Below, piece by piece: positions 44,520 to 56,271 of a stretch of DNA of 64,000 bases. The stretch is from assembly GCF_028583425.1 (NCBI RefSeq), contig NC_072802.1, forward strand, positions 19,663,926 to 19,727,925. Reading direction: 5' to 3'. The notes under the pieces are model-generated. The model worked only from the letters and a program-made list of their open reading frames with translations, did no database searches and was not told the DNA's origin. The translations under genes and the position numbers were made by a program. Position 1 is the stretch's first letter. Each line of letters begins with the position of its first letter. The stretch is from Eublepharis macularius (Eukaryota > Chordata > Lepidosauria > Squamata > Eublepharidae).

Positions 44520-44690
44520 GGCCTGGATATCTTCCAGAATTACAACTGATCTGCAGACTACAAAGATCAGTTCCCCAGGAGAAAACAACTGCTTTTGAGC
44601 GTGGAGTCTAAGGCATTATACTCCCTTCACCTCCCCAAGTTCCATTGCAAAATCTCCAGGAATTTACCAATCCATAGTTGGTAACCCTAG
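44520..44690 (+). repeat. family D interspersed repeat
   Basis: GGCCTGGATATCTTCCAG, AATTACAACTGATCTGCAG, AGATCAGTTCCCC, GGCATTATACTCCCTTCAC and AATCTCCAGGAATTTACC define the repeat, directly after the LINE end. Confidence 0.65.
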
Positions 44691-44970
44691 TAGGCATTGT
44701 CTGGTATAGTATCAAGGTAGCTAAAAGCTGTGAATCCAGAAATAATCTCAGATCCTTCAGCAAGTGACTTAGGAAAGTTTCTCCTGCTCAGCTTCAGCCC
44801 CCGCCTGCTATACAGACACCATAATAATACAGTCTACTATAGAGGGCTATTGTAAGGATTACAGAGATAGTATATGTGGAGCAATTCAGGACCAGGTACA
44901 CAAAGGACTGTCTGTTTCCCAATGAGATTGCCTGAACATCACCATCTGCAGCCCTTCTCTGTGTGTTTGA

Positions 44971-45172
44971 GAGCCAAACTAAAAGTGACGTCTTACACAG
45001 GTTGGACACTAGTCAGCTTCCCTCAAGTTTTGATGGGAAATGTAGGCATCCTGGTCTTGCAGCTGTAATGGAGAGCCAAGCTGTAAAACCAGGGCGCCTA
45101 CATTTCCCATCAAAACTTGAGGGAAGCCGACTAGTGTCCAACCTGTGTAAGGCGTCACTTGTAGTTTGGCTC
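44971..45172. mobile_element. family B MITE
   Basis: Begins GAGCCAAACTAAAAGTGACG and ends CGTCACTTGTAGTTTGGCTC, flanked by TGA (44968-44970 and 45173-45175). It has the inverted CCCTCAAGTTTTGATGGGAA arms. Confidence 0.85.
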
Positions 45173-45175
45173 TGA

Positions 45176-45592
45176 GATGGGTGTGGGCACGAAGAACAGG
45201 GTCTTCCTTCTGTGGCACCCTCTCTATGGAGGACCCTCCCCTTGACCCCTCTGCTGGAAACCAAACTTCTTAACCCTTGAGTACTAGGTGAAATTTTATT
45301 TTATTCATTTTGTCTCAAGCATTCCCCCCACCCCCTTCATTGCTGACATGAAGCCGTTTTACCTGTCTGGTCTTTAGAGAAGTTTTAACTGATGGTTGTA
45401 ATGTAGTTTAAATTTTGATGTTTGCTATTTTTATATGCCTTAAATTAAAAAAAAATAAGCTGAACTTTTGCTGGGTTTTTTTATTCTGATTTAATTTCTA
45501 TGGCTTTAATATTTGTAGAATATTTTTGTTCTGCTCTTACTGATTTTCATTGCTCTGTTTTTATTGTTTTTGCATGATTGTGTTTAGATACA
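45176..45592. other. intergenic, nothing recognised
   Basis: AT-rich, with T-rich runs; no gene or clear repeat. Confidence 0.45.
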
Positions 45593-45600
45593 GCCTCAAA

Positions 45601-45913
45601 CAGGGCTTTTTTCTGGGAAAAGAGGTGGTGGAACTCAGGATCGCACAATGACATCACTTTGGGTCAGCTGGAACAAGGGGGGAGTTTTATAAAGTTTAAA
45701 TTGCCCTCAGCAAAAATGGTCACATGGCTAGTGGCCCTGCCCCCTGATCTCCAGACAGAGGGGAGTTTAGATTGCCCTCCGCGCCAGTGGAACGGAGGGC
45801 AATCTCAACTCCCCTCTGTCTGGAGATCAGGGGGCGGGGCCACCAGCCATGTGACCATTTTCAAGAGGTGCCAGAACTCCGTTCCACCCCGTTCCAGCTG
45901 AAAAAAAGCCCTG
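45601..45913. mobile_element. family A hAT-like MITE
   Basis: Starts CAGGGCTTTTTTC and ends GAAAAAAAGCCCTG, with perfect duplication GCCTCAAA (45593-45600 and 45914-45921). Long variant with the AATGACATCACTTTGGGTC block. Confidence 0.92.
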
Positions 45914-45921
45914 GCCTCAAA

Positions 45922-47330
45922 TGTGTTTTGGAACATATGGTCTATAAATAACTCCCATTACTGAAGTGAATGGCAAATCCTGCCCAAGTAGGAGACCTGT
46001 ATGTGCATTGAAGAGCACAAGAAGCTTTGAAACAGAGCTTTGGATGTTCTACCTTGTCAGCTGTTTTTTCCAGAAACTTTAGAAACGTGCAGTCAATTTC
46101 TAAATTGAAGAGCTACATGTTGCTGACCCCAGTACTCATCAAAATATCCCGTCCTTCCCGAATCATCTTTCATTTACCACCCCTGGAATCCTGTGTGCCT
46201 CAAGAGGTCAGATGTTTTAAGCATTTGTGCTGTTTGGAAGGCAGTGCTGTTTATGGGGACAAATTCTGACCAGAGTTAAATTAGCAGCCACCATGATCGG
46301 GCTAAGGTTTCGTTAAAACATTGCATTAGCACCTCACTGTACCCTGCACACAAGAAAACAATTTAATTTCCCTGCCTTATCATAAGCTGCAGAGACAGCA
46401 TTTCTGCAAGCAAGGAAGGATTAGCACAAAACCAACCACTCCAGCATTGTGATTTATAGGCAGCCTGCTGAGAGCTCATGGCACGGTGTGACCCTCCCCA
46501 AGACTTTACTGGTCTCTTACTTGGAAAAAGGCAGTTCCATCTTTGGATGCTCTCCGTTCCACCAGCTCTATTTTTTTTTAAAGCAGCAGGCTTCATAATT
46601 CTTTGATTCCCTTGTGCTGAAAAGCAGGGATACCACTTGGCCACAGCTGTTCTCACATATAAAGCTCTTCCAATGGTTTGCAGTGCTGTTGTGAAATCAG
46701 TCTGTTGTGTTACATAGAGTGGGGAATCAGCTCTCTCTTTAGACTTGGATATGGCCTGCACTAATGGGAGAACACAAACCGGTTGGGTGTGTGCAACACC
46801 GCTGGATGCTCTCCACCTGTCGAAGTGGGAGTGGAAACCGGTGTTACTTGGGAAGAGGCTGTATAAAGAAGCAGGAAAGCTGCAGATTGGATTTGGCTGG
46901 GGAAAGAGTTGATTTGGATTTTGGGATTTGGCTGGGATCTGCATTCCTTGCCTGTGTGCTTGCTTCTGTGCCCCAATAATGTTTGCTCAGTCTAGATGTA
47001 TGCAAACAGATTACAAAGACCTCATGGGCTAGCTCATGGATGCATCATTCAGTGCTGGCCGCATCCAGTGTGCATGTATCAGTGAGCAATCTCTGACTGA
47101 GTCCGCCTGGGCCAGTTCCAAATGCTTAGAACTGGAATAGCTAACTGGGTGTATTAGAAGTGGTCCACGAGCAATTTTATCTAGGGCCTTCCCTCCCACT
47201 CAGTTGCCTCATTGAAATCTAGTCCATGGGTTGGATCCAGAAGAAAATTTCACTTGTGTTAGGGCTCTTGCGCAAGCGGAAATACAAGAAAAAGATGCAG
47301 TAGCTGCTTGGACCAAGTCGAACTTATTGT
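45922..47330. other. intergenic, nothing recognised
   Basis: No gene; the 193-codon antisense frame at 46363-46944 has no domain. I could not define repeats in it. Confidence 0.45.
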
Positions 47331-47338
47331 ATCCTCAC

Positions 47339-49284
47339 TAGAGGTGCACATCTAGAAAGTTTCCATTTCAGTTTCGGTTTCAGTTCTGGAGGTTATGGAA
47401 CAATCACATCTCATTACGGGTTTGTTCTGGCTGGAGCGGTGCCAGCTCAGAACTGATCCATTTGTTTTTGTTTTTTTCATTTCATGAGTTTAGGCCCCTT
47501 GCGCTCGTATTGGCTGCACATGCACAAAATGCACACTCTTCAAGGGGGCAAGGGTCTGGGGTAGCTGTTTTTGCATGCAACTGCACCCAAATCTCACAGA
47601 AAACACAGTCCTCCCTCTAAACCGCTGACCCAATGAGTTTGAGAGCATGCGACAATGGGCTCCTGTGTTTATGGACCCTGAGGAATGGGGAAGATGCACG
47701 CCAAGGTGAGTGTTGGGCAGCTGCAGGCGCACACACACACTGTCCTTTTTGCGTCCTCCAGAAATCCGTGGATCCAATGAGTTTCTCCTCAAGCACATGG
47801 GAAACAAGTGGCGCCAGCATAGTGCGCAAGCAGGAGAGTGTTCCATTGCCAACCAGTCCGGCACAGAACAGCGAAATTAATTTTAAAAATATATTCCTGT
47901 GTTCGTGACAAAGCCAATAAATTTTACCGTTGGGTCCTGCTGCTATGCCATGTTTCCCTGTGCCTTGTAGTTTCATCTCCGTGATGAGGGGGCCGTGCAG
48001 GTGAATCTTCCTCCCTAATCTGCTGCAGGAGCCCTTGCCAGGGTGGAACTCCGTGTTTAAACCCACCAGCCCGTCCTGGCACTGTGTGTAAAAGCTCACA
48101 GAAAGGGAGGGCTAGATCTTGGTTTTTCCTTCACAAGAAGGGAAGTAGCGGGAGGATGGCCCTCTTTCTTATCAGTAAAAGTGGGAGACTGACAGGTTGC
48201 TGGCTGCCAGTCTCCCTTTCTAACTAAAACCGTCAACCCAGAGTTGAATGAAAAGAAAGAAGGAGGAAATGGAGTCACAGGAGACACTGAACAAGAGAGT
48301 CCTGTTGTTGGACGCAAAAATTAAAAAAAAAACTGACCAAATTGGTCCTTCCATGTGGAGGACGGATCTAGAAAGATTTGGGGATGCATGTGTATGCAGG
48401 TGTGCTAAACGCTCTGCTGCCTCCCCATCATTTAAAGCTGGGTTAATCATTTTAACCAGAAAAGCCCCAAATTCCAGAAGGCTTTCTGGGCAAGATGAAA
48501 TTCCTCCTGGTGCTCCTCGGCCCACTCTTTGGAGGATTAATTGACAGTGAGTGGGTCCAGCACTACGGCACCTAAGAGAAACACAGCCGCAGCAGAAGGC
48601 CACTGAATGGGCGTGAACCTGGGACCTCCTGGCTCTCCTTTAATAATGGCTTTTTCTTTCCAATTTTCACCCTAATCTGGCTAACGTCAGTCTTTGCAGC
48701 AGCCGAGGATCCAGAGGCTGCAGGAGACCCCCTCCCTCATCAAAACCACATGTGCACACCTGCATGGATGTCGCCAGGCTGGGTTTCCTTGCATTTTGCA
48801 TAAAAGCGTACAGAAAGGGGTGTCAATGACGATGGTGACGCTAGCGCTGATAGCACCATGCTGCCTGCTGTTCCCCTCCCCAGTGCAAAGCAAACCGTTG
48901 ATCCTCCAGAGACAGTCAGTGCCGATGCTACAACCCCATTGCCCAAGAAATGCAAAAAAAATATGTACTTGCGCATTCCATGCACATACCCATCTCACCA
49001 ACAGAGTTAACGCTAAGGGCTCAGTCTCTCCCCTTTGGTTGCATGATGAGTGCAAAAAACCAACTTGCCATTAAGGAAACGATGCTGCCAGATGGTTCAC
49101 CCCACTGCCTGGCCGGCCTGCCTGGCCTCTGCGTGGCAAGTACTGAAACGAAACACACAAACGCTTCAGTGGGAAGAGTTGTTACAGCCTTATGGCCTGG
49201 ATTGGGTTCAGTGTTCCAGAAGCTGCCTTAACTAGCTGAACCTGTGTGTATTTTTGGCTTGTTCTTTCATTATGCACACCCCTA
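47339..49284. mobile_element. probable older hAT element, about 1.95 kb, no transposase seen
   Basis: Left end TAGAGGTGCACA and right end TGCACACCCCTA are inverted repeats (TAGRGGTGYRCA). Flanking 8-mers are ATCCTCAC (47331-47338) and ATTCCCAC (49285-49292), six of eight matching. The interior has several open frames up to about 160 codons on both strands, none with a hAT dimerisation domain that I can recognise. Confidence 0.55.
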
Positions 49285-49611
49285 ATTCCCACTCCCATTC
49301 CCATTTGAGCAAAATCTTGGGCAACCAACTTATAAGAACTGTAATCTATAGGGAGGAAAGTGCTAGGTGTGCACAAGAACTTCCAGTAGCAGAATTTGCT
49401 AAGTCCATCTGTTTATGTTTCTGCGTCGCTAGATCCAAGCCCATGCATGTTTAAAAATATTTAGCTCCCCTTCCACTGTTAAGGGAAAGAAAATGGTTGT
49501 CAAAGGGTGCATGTTAAGTGTGTATGTAAGAGAGATTAAGTCCATATGACATCTATCTTGCACTGGGACATTTCTGAATGTATGAGCTTACTGATGACAT
49601 TATTGTATGCT

Positions 49612-49822
49612 AGCATGGCTCAATGATTAGAGTGGCAGACTAGGAACAGGGGAGCAGGGTTTAAATCTCCACTCTACTAGGGAAACAATAGGTGACCTGG
49701 TCCCAGCCACTCTTCCTCAACCTAACCTACCTTAAAGGGTGTTGCGATGATGAAATGTGAGAATGTTATAAGCTGCTTTGGGCTTCCATTGGGGAGAAAA
49801 GCAACATACAAATATAGAAATA
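49612..49822 (+). mobile_element. tRNA-derived SINE
   Basis: GGCTCAATGATTAGAG (A box), GGGTTTAAATCTCC (B box) and AACCTAACCTACCTTAAAGG match the 22602 type. It ends just before the hAT-like element at 49831, in an ATTATTAT stretch that served as that element's target. Confidence 0.7.
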
Positions 49823-49830
49823 ATTATTAT

Positions 49831-50267
49831 CAGGGCTCATTTTGAGGGGGAATGTGCAGGAACGCAGTTCTGGTAGTTCTCCAAAGAGGTCACGTCAGGT
49901 GGCCCTGCCCACCTGATTTTTGGCCATTTTGGGCCCATTTTGGCCTGGATTGGGCCCAAAATGGCCAGGATTGGGTCTAAAACAGCCAGGATTGGTCCCA
50001 AAATGGCCAGGATCACCACCTCTTACGGGTGGTGGATCACTCTCCCACTCAGCAGCAGCCCAATTCTGACCACTTTGGGCCCAATTTCAGCCCTGAATGG
50101 CCAGGATTGGGTCCAAAACAGCCAGGAAAGGTGAGGTCAGGGGTGTGGCATATGCAAATCAGTTATGCTAGTAATGACACACTTCAAGTGATGACAAGGG
50201 GTGTGGCATATGCTAATGAGTTATGCTAATGAGTTCCTGCAGCTCTTTTTCTATTAAATGACCCCTG
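49831..50267. mobile_element. hAT-like MITE with internal tandem repeats and octamers
   Basis: Left end CAGGGCTCATTTTGAGG and right end TTAAATGACCCCTG, with perfect duplication ATTATTAT (49823-49830 and 50268-50275). The interior has repeated GGATTGGGCCCAAAATGGCC-type units (49920-50130). It also has a roughly 60-base direct duplication carrying ATGCAAAT (50152) and ATGCTAAT (50210, 50223). Confidence 0.88.
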
Positions 50268-50275
50268 ATTATTAT

Positions 50276-50574
50276 GATAATGAATTATGAAGAAGCTGGG
50301 CATTTGTACTCTCGCCCTGCTTTTTAGCTAAAACTGGGTTCCCACTATAGTTCACAGCAATAAAAAATCAATAGAAATATTAATTAATGGTGTAAAGCTA
50401 CCCAGGGAGGGCATACTCAGTGAAATCTCAGTCCCGGCTGCTGCCTCCCCATCTGGTCTCTCTACCAGGGTTAGGCAACAACATACAACTAGCCACTCAG
50501 ACCAGATCAGTAGTCTAGAGGGGCCTAGAAGAATCTATTAAATGTCTGTTCTTGCTTTAGAGAAAAGGAGAGCC
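50276..50574. other. intergenic, nothing recognised
   Basis: About 300 bases with no gene. CGCCCTGCTTTTTAGC near 50312 and GTCCCGGCTGCTGCC near 50431 did not match a repeat in the window. Confidence 0.4.
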
Positions 50575-50755
50575 TTGGCATAGTCGCAAAGCACCCGCCT
50601 TTGCATGCCCAGGGGACCAGCTTCAATCCCTGGCAACAAAGGATTTCAGGTGGCAGGAGCAGCAAAAGACCTTCATCTGCCTGGAGATTTTGGAGAGGCA
50701 TCACCAGACACATCAGGGACCAGTGGTCTGACTTGGCAAGAGGTAGCTTTGTATA
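50575..50755 (+). mobile_element. tRNA-derived SINE, second type
   Basis: CATAGTCGCAAAGCACC (A-box region), CAGCTTCAATCCCTGG (B box) and CAGTGGTCTGACTTGGC parallel 34200-34396. It is diverged. Confidence 0.6.
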
Positions 50756-51680
50756 TTCTTCAGCTGACAAGAGAAGAAAACCCAAAACCTCCAAAGAGAA
50801 ATGAAACCCTCTTCATGAGTGCAGTGAGCCACAACTACGTCCCAAATGAAAACCTACAGATTCTCCTTCATAAATGCAAAACTTTGATCCTCTCTCTCAA
50901 AAAACACAGCAGGCAAATACCATAAGTACATATTTGCAATGCAGTTTCCCCCATCACCTCTCCAAGTCACAAAAATTAATTATTGCTATAAAAATTACAC
51001 GGTAAGTAGGTTACAAGAGAACTTTCATTTCACAGAACAGAGCAGAGAGATGCTATTCCAATAGCACCCCCTACTGGCAAAAGAACTGAAGTAGGAAAGT
51101 TCTGCTGAAACACAAGGAAACTGCAAAACTGTGAGCCAAATTACTTGCAACTGAGTGATGCCCATTTTTAAAGAGAAAAAGATGCTTTCAAGTGAAATTA
51201 AGTGGATAAATGGTGGGCAGGGACAGGATGTTCTATCTCCTCTTTAACCTCCTGTTACTCCCCCCTCCCAAGTGCAGTTTCAAGTGCAAGTTTGACTTGC
51301 AAACAGGTATTTTGGATGCTGCCCTTTCCCTTTAATAGGGACGCAATGGGATATTACTTATTCGGTGATGTTATTTACTTCCGTGCCATGAAAAGCTTCA
51401 ACTACCCATTTCCACACATTAGGCATCTATTAAAGGGACAGGATGTTTTTCTTCAGGCCTGCTGGAAACCTTAGCAGGGGAAAAGAGAAGGTGCCGTGGC
51501 AGGGGTAGTGATGGGTAACAGAGAAATGAGTGCTGGGAATTGGTCCAAGTGCCACCTTTCCACCTGCTCCTCCGCTCTTGTTTGCCTTACATGGATATGA
51601 TTTTTCCTCTTTAGGAAAGGGTATCAGGCTATTGCCAGTAATATACATTCTGACCCTTAGAACATGGATGGTGTTCTCTT
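50756..51680. other. intergenic, nothing recognised
   Basis: No gene. Frames of 60-106 codons lack any domain. Confidence 0.45.
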
Positions 51681-51888
51681 GTTGTGACTTGGATAGCCCA
51701 TGCAAGCTAGATCTCAGAAGCTAAGCAGGGTCAGCCTTGGTTAGTAATTGGATGGGAGACCTCCAAGGAAGACAAGGGTTGTTACACAGAGGCAAGCAAT
51801 GGCAACCCGCCTCAGAACATCCCTTGCCTTGGAAAGTCCAGCAGGGGTCACTGTAAGTTGGCTATGAATTGACTGCACTTTCCATCAC
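51681..51888 (+). mobile_element. 5S-rRNA-derived SINE, sense
   Basis: GATCTCAGAAGCTAAGCAGGGT, GGTTAGTAATTGGATGGGAG (51710-51760) reproduce the 5S internal A box, intermediate element and C box. The body follows (AAGCAATGGCAACCCGCC, GGGGTCACTGTAAGTTG), ending CTGCACTTTCCATCAC. It is a SINE with a type 1 polymerase III promoter. Confidence 0.82.
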
Positions 51889-52076
51889 AACCAGTGCCCT
51901 CCTACATGCTACTCCGCTGTGTTCACAAACCATACAAAGAGCATTATATCATAATATTTCTAGGAAAGAAGACTGGGGTTGGAAAATTACGGATTCAGGA
52001 GGATTTAATGCATCTAATTAAAAGTATTGCTGAAAATCCCACAATCAAAAACCACAATTAAAGCACTCTGGCTACT

Positions 52077-52290
52077 TGGTTTATTCACACGTTTATACCC
52101 ACTTTTCTGCTGATCGTTCTCGCCTCCTGCATTTTATCCTCATAACAAACCCCCTGTGAGGTCGGTTAGGCTGAGGGGGAGTGACTGGGCCAAGGTGACC
52201 CAATGAGTTTCCGTGGCAGCGGCAGATCTCCCAGGACAAGAGTCTCCTCGAACAGAATCTGACACGCTTACTGCTTCACCATGCAGGGTC
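52077..52290 (-). mobile_element. tRNA-derived SINE, antisense
   Basis: TTTTATCCTCATAACAAACCC, GAGGTCGGTTAGGCTGAGG and GGGCCAAGGTGACCC are the complement of the 22602-type body. Confidence 0.65.
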
Positions 52291-53984
52291 TTATAGATGA
52301 TTGAAGAGGGAAATGAAAATCGCTGAGCATGCCCACTGTATTTTTATCCTAGAAGAGGCTGTGGCCAAAGATTTGGCAAATAATTCTAAACTTACATGTG
52401 TATTTCTTATCTCTGCAACTCCTTGTTATGTGTACCTCCCCTCTTCTGGCTTATTCCTGATTTCCCCCTTTATCTTCTTTCCACTGGACAAATCCTTCTT
52501 CCACCTTCCATTTCTGAGGCTACCTGGTTTTCTAGGTTTGTTATTTTTATGTGTCCCTTCTTTTTTTCCTTTCTGAGGTCCATGTACCTTCTATCCCTAC
52601 CCTTCTCTAGCTCTTTCTGCCTCTCTCTAGCATTCAAATAGCTTGGCCAGTGGCAGCCAGAGACCATTCTGTACATCTCACCCCTTTGTGACAGAAAAAA
52701 ACGGGGGGAGGTTTCTGTCTTGGATTGTAAGGTTGGATGACTGAAATTGAAATCCTGAACAGCCCACACACATTATCAGATTACCCCTAGGAACTCTATT
52801 TTGACTTTACCTGTCCTGCATCTACCCCATACCATCATCCATAATGGAGAACTTCTTGTAAATTCAACCATCCTTGGCTCAAACACACATACCTGGGAAC
52901 AAGCAAGAGTTCTGGCTGTTGATCCTGACAGCACCCACATGAAACATTCCCAAGAAACAAGTCAAAATAATAGATTAACCAAAATGAAAAAGATACCAAA
53001 TGGAAGACTGCATGGTCAGGTCACATAGTTCACAGTAACCAGTGCGAGTTACATCAAGAGGAAGAGGCTAATGTTAAGGGCCTTATGCCCACGGGTCTAC
53101 TGAACTTCTGATCTGAGGTGGCACCTGGTCTGCTGACTGCACATTCTCAGAACCTCACTGAACATTCCAAGACAGAGAAGAACTTCTTAGCAAAATGGTG
53201 CTCAGTTTGCAATACTACCAAATATTATAAGCTGGAAAGATTTGTATACCACATCACGAAATTATGAACTTTGATGACTCAATGACATATGCATGATTTT
53301 AATGCAGCAGAAAGCTCAGGATCTAAGAGGCAAGAAAAACAATTCAAAGAAAAAAATAAACTCCATAGGAACAGTGCTTCTAATTTCTTGGCAGAAACTG
53401 ATTCGACACCAGAAAGGTGTGATGGCAGCCGCATTATTTAAATTCCTTAATTTATTAGGTGTAGTGACGCTCCCTTGTGCTGGAAAACCTGAAAACAGCA
53501 GGTGTGCATGTCTGTGTATTTTAAAGCTCCCATCATTATCATCTCCTCGTGAATGTAGGAGGTTTGCTGAGGAAGAAGGTAAGTTTACATTATGTGCATT
53601 TTAAAGCTAAAATATCCATTGGTTTCCTACCAGAGTACAGGGGAAACTGAAGAGAAAAACCTGAAAACAAGAGGCGAGGGGATGGAACTAGGGGTAAGCC
53701 AATACGGCTGTTTTCATTTCTTATTGATTGCTTGTGTTGCCATTGTCATTGGTTCTAGTTCACCACATTTTTGTTGCAGTTGTCAAAGAGTCTGTTGATT
53801 CCTATATGCCATTTCTGTGTGTTTGATGCACAGATAACACTGAAAATGTATAACTTTTTACAGGAAAAAATTCAGAACAGGGAAACTGTCGACAGTGTGA
53901 AACCAAAGATTTGCAGGTTCATTTCTCACAGGCAAGAAGCAAAACATAATGGTTCTCAGGGATATTCCCCAGAGAACCGGCAAG

Positions 53985-54075
53985 CTTGTAAACTTCACAG
54001 TGCAGTCTTAACAGAGAGCAACTCCCAAGTGGACTTCAACAGAAGTTACTCTGCATAGGGTTGCAGTGTTAGACT
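53985..54075 (+). repeat. family E short interspersed repeat
   Basis: AGTGCAGTCTTAACAGAG, AACTCCCAAGTGGACTTCAAC and AGTTACTCTGCATAGGGTTGC give both halves of the family core, diverged. Confidence 0.45.
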
Positions 54076-55179
54076 CATCTTTTCCAAGGGATTGTAAAAG
54101 CCAAAGTGTCCACTCATATAATAAATATGCCCATCCAATATTATTTAAATAATGTTTTCCTAATAATGCAGAAATGCCTTGTGGTGTGAGCTAATAGAGG
54201 CATGAGACTGGATGTCATATCATAGGTATAGTGATGGCTATTAGTTCTTAATGCCTTTACTAGCAAACCCACATTTTTTAGTAGTCACTCACAGTTATGA
54301 TTAAGTAGCAATGGGTAGAACCACTTCGTGCCCTTTCTGGATAATTACCTGACCAAAAATGAATCCACTGAATGAATGCAACTCTGAAGGCACACCCTCC
54401 ACCCTTACTGGCTACACCATTTCCAAGGTAGGCGGGGAGAAGCGGCTGTAGCTTCCCACCCTATGCTGTTTTTTTACCCTCAGACTGCCCCATGTAAGTA
54501 ATGTGATTTCCACAATGGAGCCAACAACTCCATGGGGCACTTTGAGGACATGAAAACAAAGGGGTACGAGAGGCTGCAGCTGCTGCTCCTTGCTTGCTGT
54601 GATTACAAACAGAAAAGAGCCGGTGTGCATCTGGGAGGCATAAAACTCCTATTGCACACGAGAGGCAATATCCTTGTGTTGTTCCGTAGCAAATATGAGG
54701 ACTTTGTAATGTGTATATGGAGCCTCAGGGCCAAAGCACACTTGATGCTGGCCACGCGTGAACAAACGAGTGCTTCTGCTGCACATACTAGGACTGTATT
54801 CCCCTCATCCTTCCCAGGACTTAAAGCAGCTGTGGGGAGCATTGCTGACTAGGAAAACGACACAGGTGGGAAAAGTTAACCCCTCCTTCCCCGACACCAT
54901 GGGACCAATCCATGCAATCCCTTCCCCATGGCTGCTTTTTTCATCCCAAGCAACACGTGGTTTGGCCTCTACTAGACTGGGTCATGGGTATGCAATGACA
55001 CTCAGGTCCAAATACTGGGCATGCGCTTGTTATGCTGTACAACTTTGCCAAAGGCTCAGACGAGAGGCCCTATTGAAGTTTGCACAAAGAGCAGCGTTTG
55101 ATTTCCTGCCAGCCCCCCCCCCCCCCGCCTTTTTTTTTAATTTTTGGAATACAGTCACTACTTCTTTGACGTCTTCATT

Positions 55180-55480
55180 TGGAGACTACTGTTCATCGGT
55201 CCCCTCTTCTATAGTGTACGTTCCACATTAAGCCATTATCTATGCTGTTCACTCCATTAATTCTGCTAGTTTTATTAGCAAAGTTCTGCTGCCTAGTCCT
55301 GTAACGGTGACAAGCATTTCGAAAAACTAATCTGACAGATAATGACTCCATTAAGGGTTGAATACTAATTGGTTTACATCAGGGGCCTGGAATTAATTGA
55401 TGTAAATAAATTAGCACCTGAGCATGTATCACCCCTGCTTTGGATTTTCCTAAATACCAAGGATTTTTTTTTTAAAAAAA
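55180..55480. promoter_or_regulatory. candidate conserved noncoding enhancer
   Basis: Dense homeodomain and forkhead words: ACTAATTGGTTTAC (55362), GGAATTAATTGATG (55389), GTAAATAAATTAGC (55402) and TCTGACAGATAATGAC (55331). The composition is typical of ancient developmental enhancers. Conservation must be tested; function is inference. Confidence 0.35.
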
Positions 55481-56053
55481 AACCTTGTATCTTCAGCAAA
55501 ATGCAACTGAATATAAACAGACAGGACAAGTAATTAAAATGTGGCAAGAAAACCTGCCAGCAAAGGTTTAATATTGTTTCCCAACTGATCTGAAGCGGGG
55601 AGAGGGAGCTGGCTGAGAGCTTTACTTACACGTTTTGTGGAAGTTTTGATGACTTGTTCAAAAACGGTTTCTCCCCCCCGCCCCAGCTTCCAAGGCACAT
55701 CATTATCATTATTTTTATTATTATCACAGATAAATACCATTGATAAATGGGGTTGTTCTCTAAAAGAGCAGCTGTTATATTACTCACCTCTCAGCTGTAA
55801 AGAGGCAAATTATTACCTATTGTTGGAATTAATAAAACTTATTGTGGTGTTGTTTGTTTTCAAAGGGGAAAACAGCGCCAGGAAGAGATTCTAAAAATAA
55901 TAGCTGCTTGTTGAAGTTGGGTGGTCCTACAGGGCAAGAACATTTTCTTGTTCAGATATTTAGGGCACAGTAAACTGGTTAAAAATCATAGCCTGATAGA
56001 GTTTCTTCTTATTGGGACATTTAACACTTCACCTTTATTAGTGGTTGGGGGAG

Positions 56054-56271
56054 CAGGGCTTTTTTTCTGGGAAAAGAGGTGGTGGAGCTCAGTGGGTTGC
56101 CCTCCGAGAAAATGGTCACATGGCTGGTGGCCCCACCCCCTGATCTCCAGACAGAGGGGAGGTTAGATTGCCTCTATCTGGAGATCAGGGGGCGGGGCCA
56201 CCAGCCAGGTGACCATTTTCAAGAGGTTCCGGAACTCCGTTCCTCCGTATTCCAGCTGAAAAAAAGCCCTG
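56054..56271. mobile_element. family A hAT-like MITE, short core
   Basis: Starts CAGGGCTTTTTTTC and ends GAAAAAAAGCCCTG, with perfect duplication TGGGGGAG (56046-56053 and 56272-56279). Confidence 0.92.

Larger units (their letters stand above)
52300..56045. other. repeat-poor stretch, no gene
   Basis: About 3.7 kb with very few recognised repeats (a family E copy at 53985-54075). Frames up to 157 codons have no domain. A stretch at 55180-55480 looks like candidate conserved noncoding DNA and is listed separately. A C-run and T-run (55118-55145) interrupt it. Confidence 0.5.

Noticed and set aside
48220..48603. Possible captured gene in the 47339-49284 element
   Set aside because: Frames of up to 160 codons on both strands have no domain that I can identify, and polarity is inconsistent.
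51710..51764. Functional 5S rRNA gene
   Set aside because: Only the internal-control part matches 5S and it leads into a SINE body; the outer stem sequence is absent.
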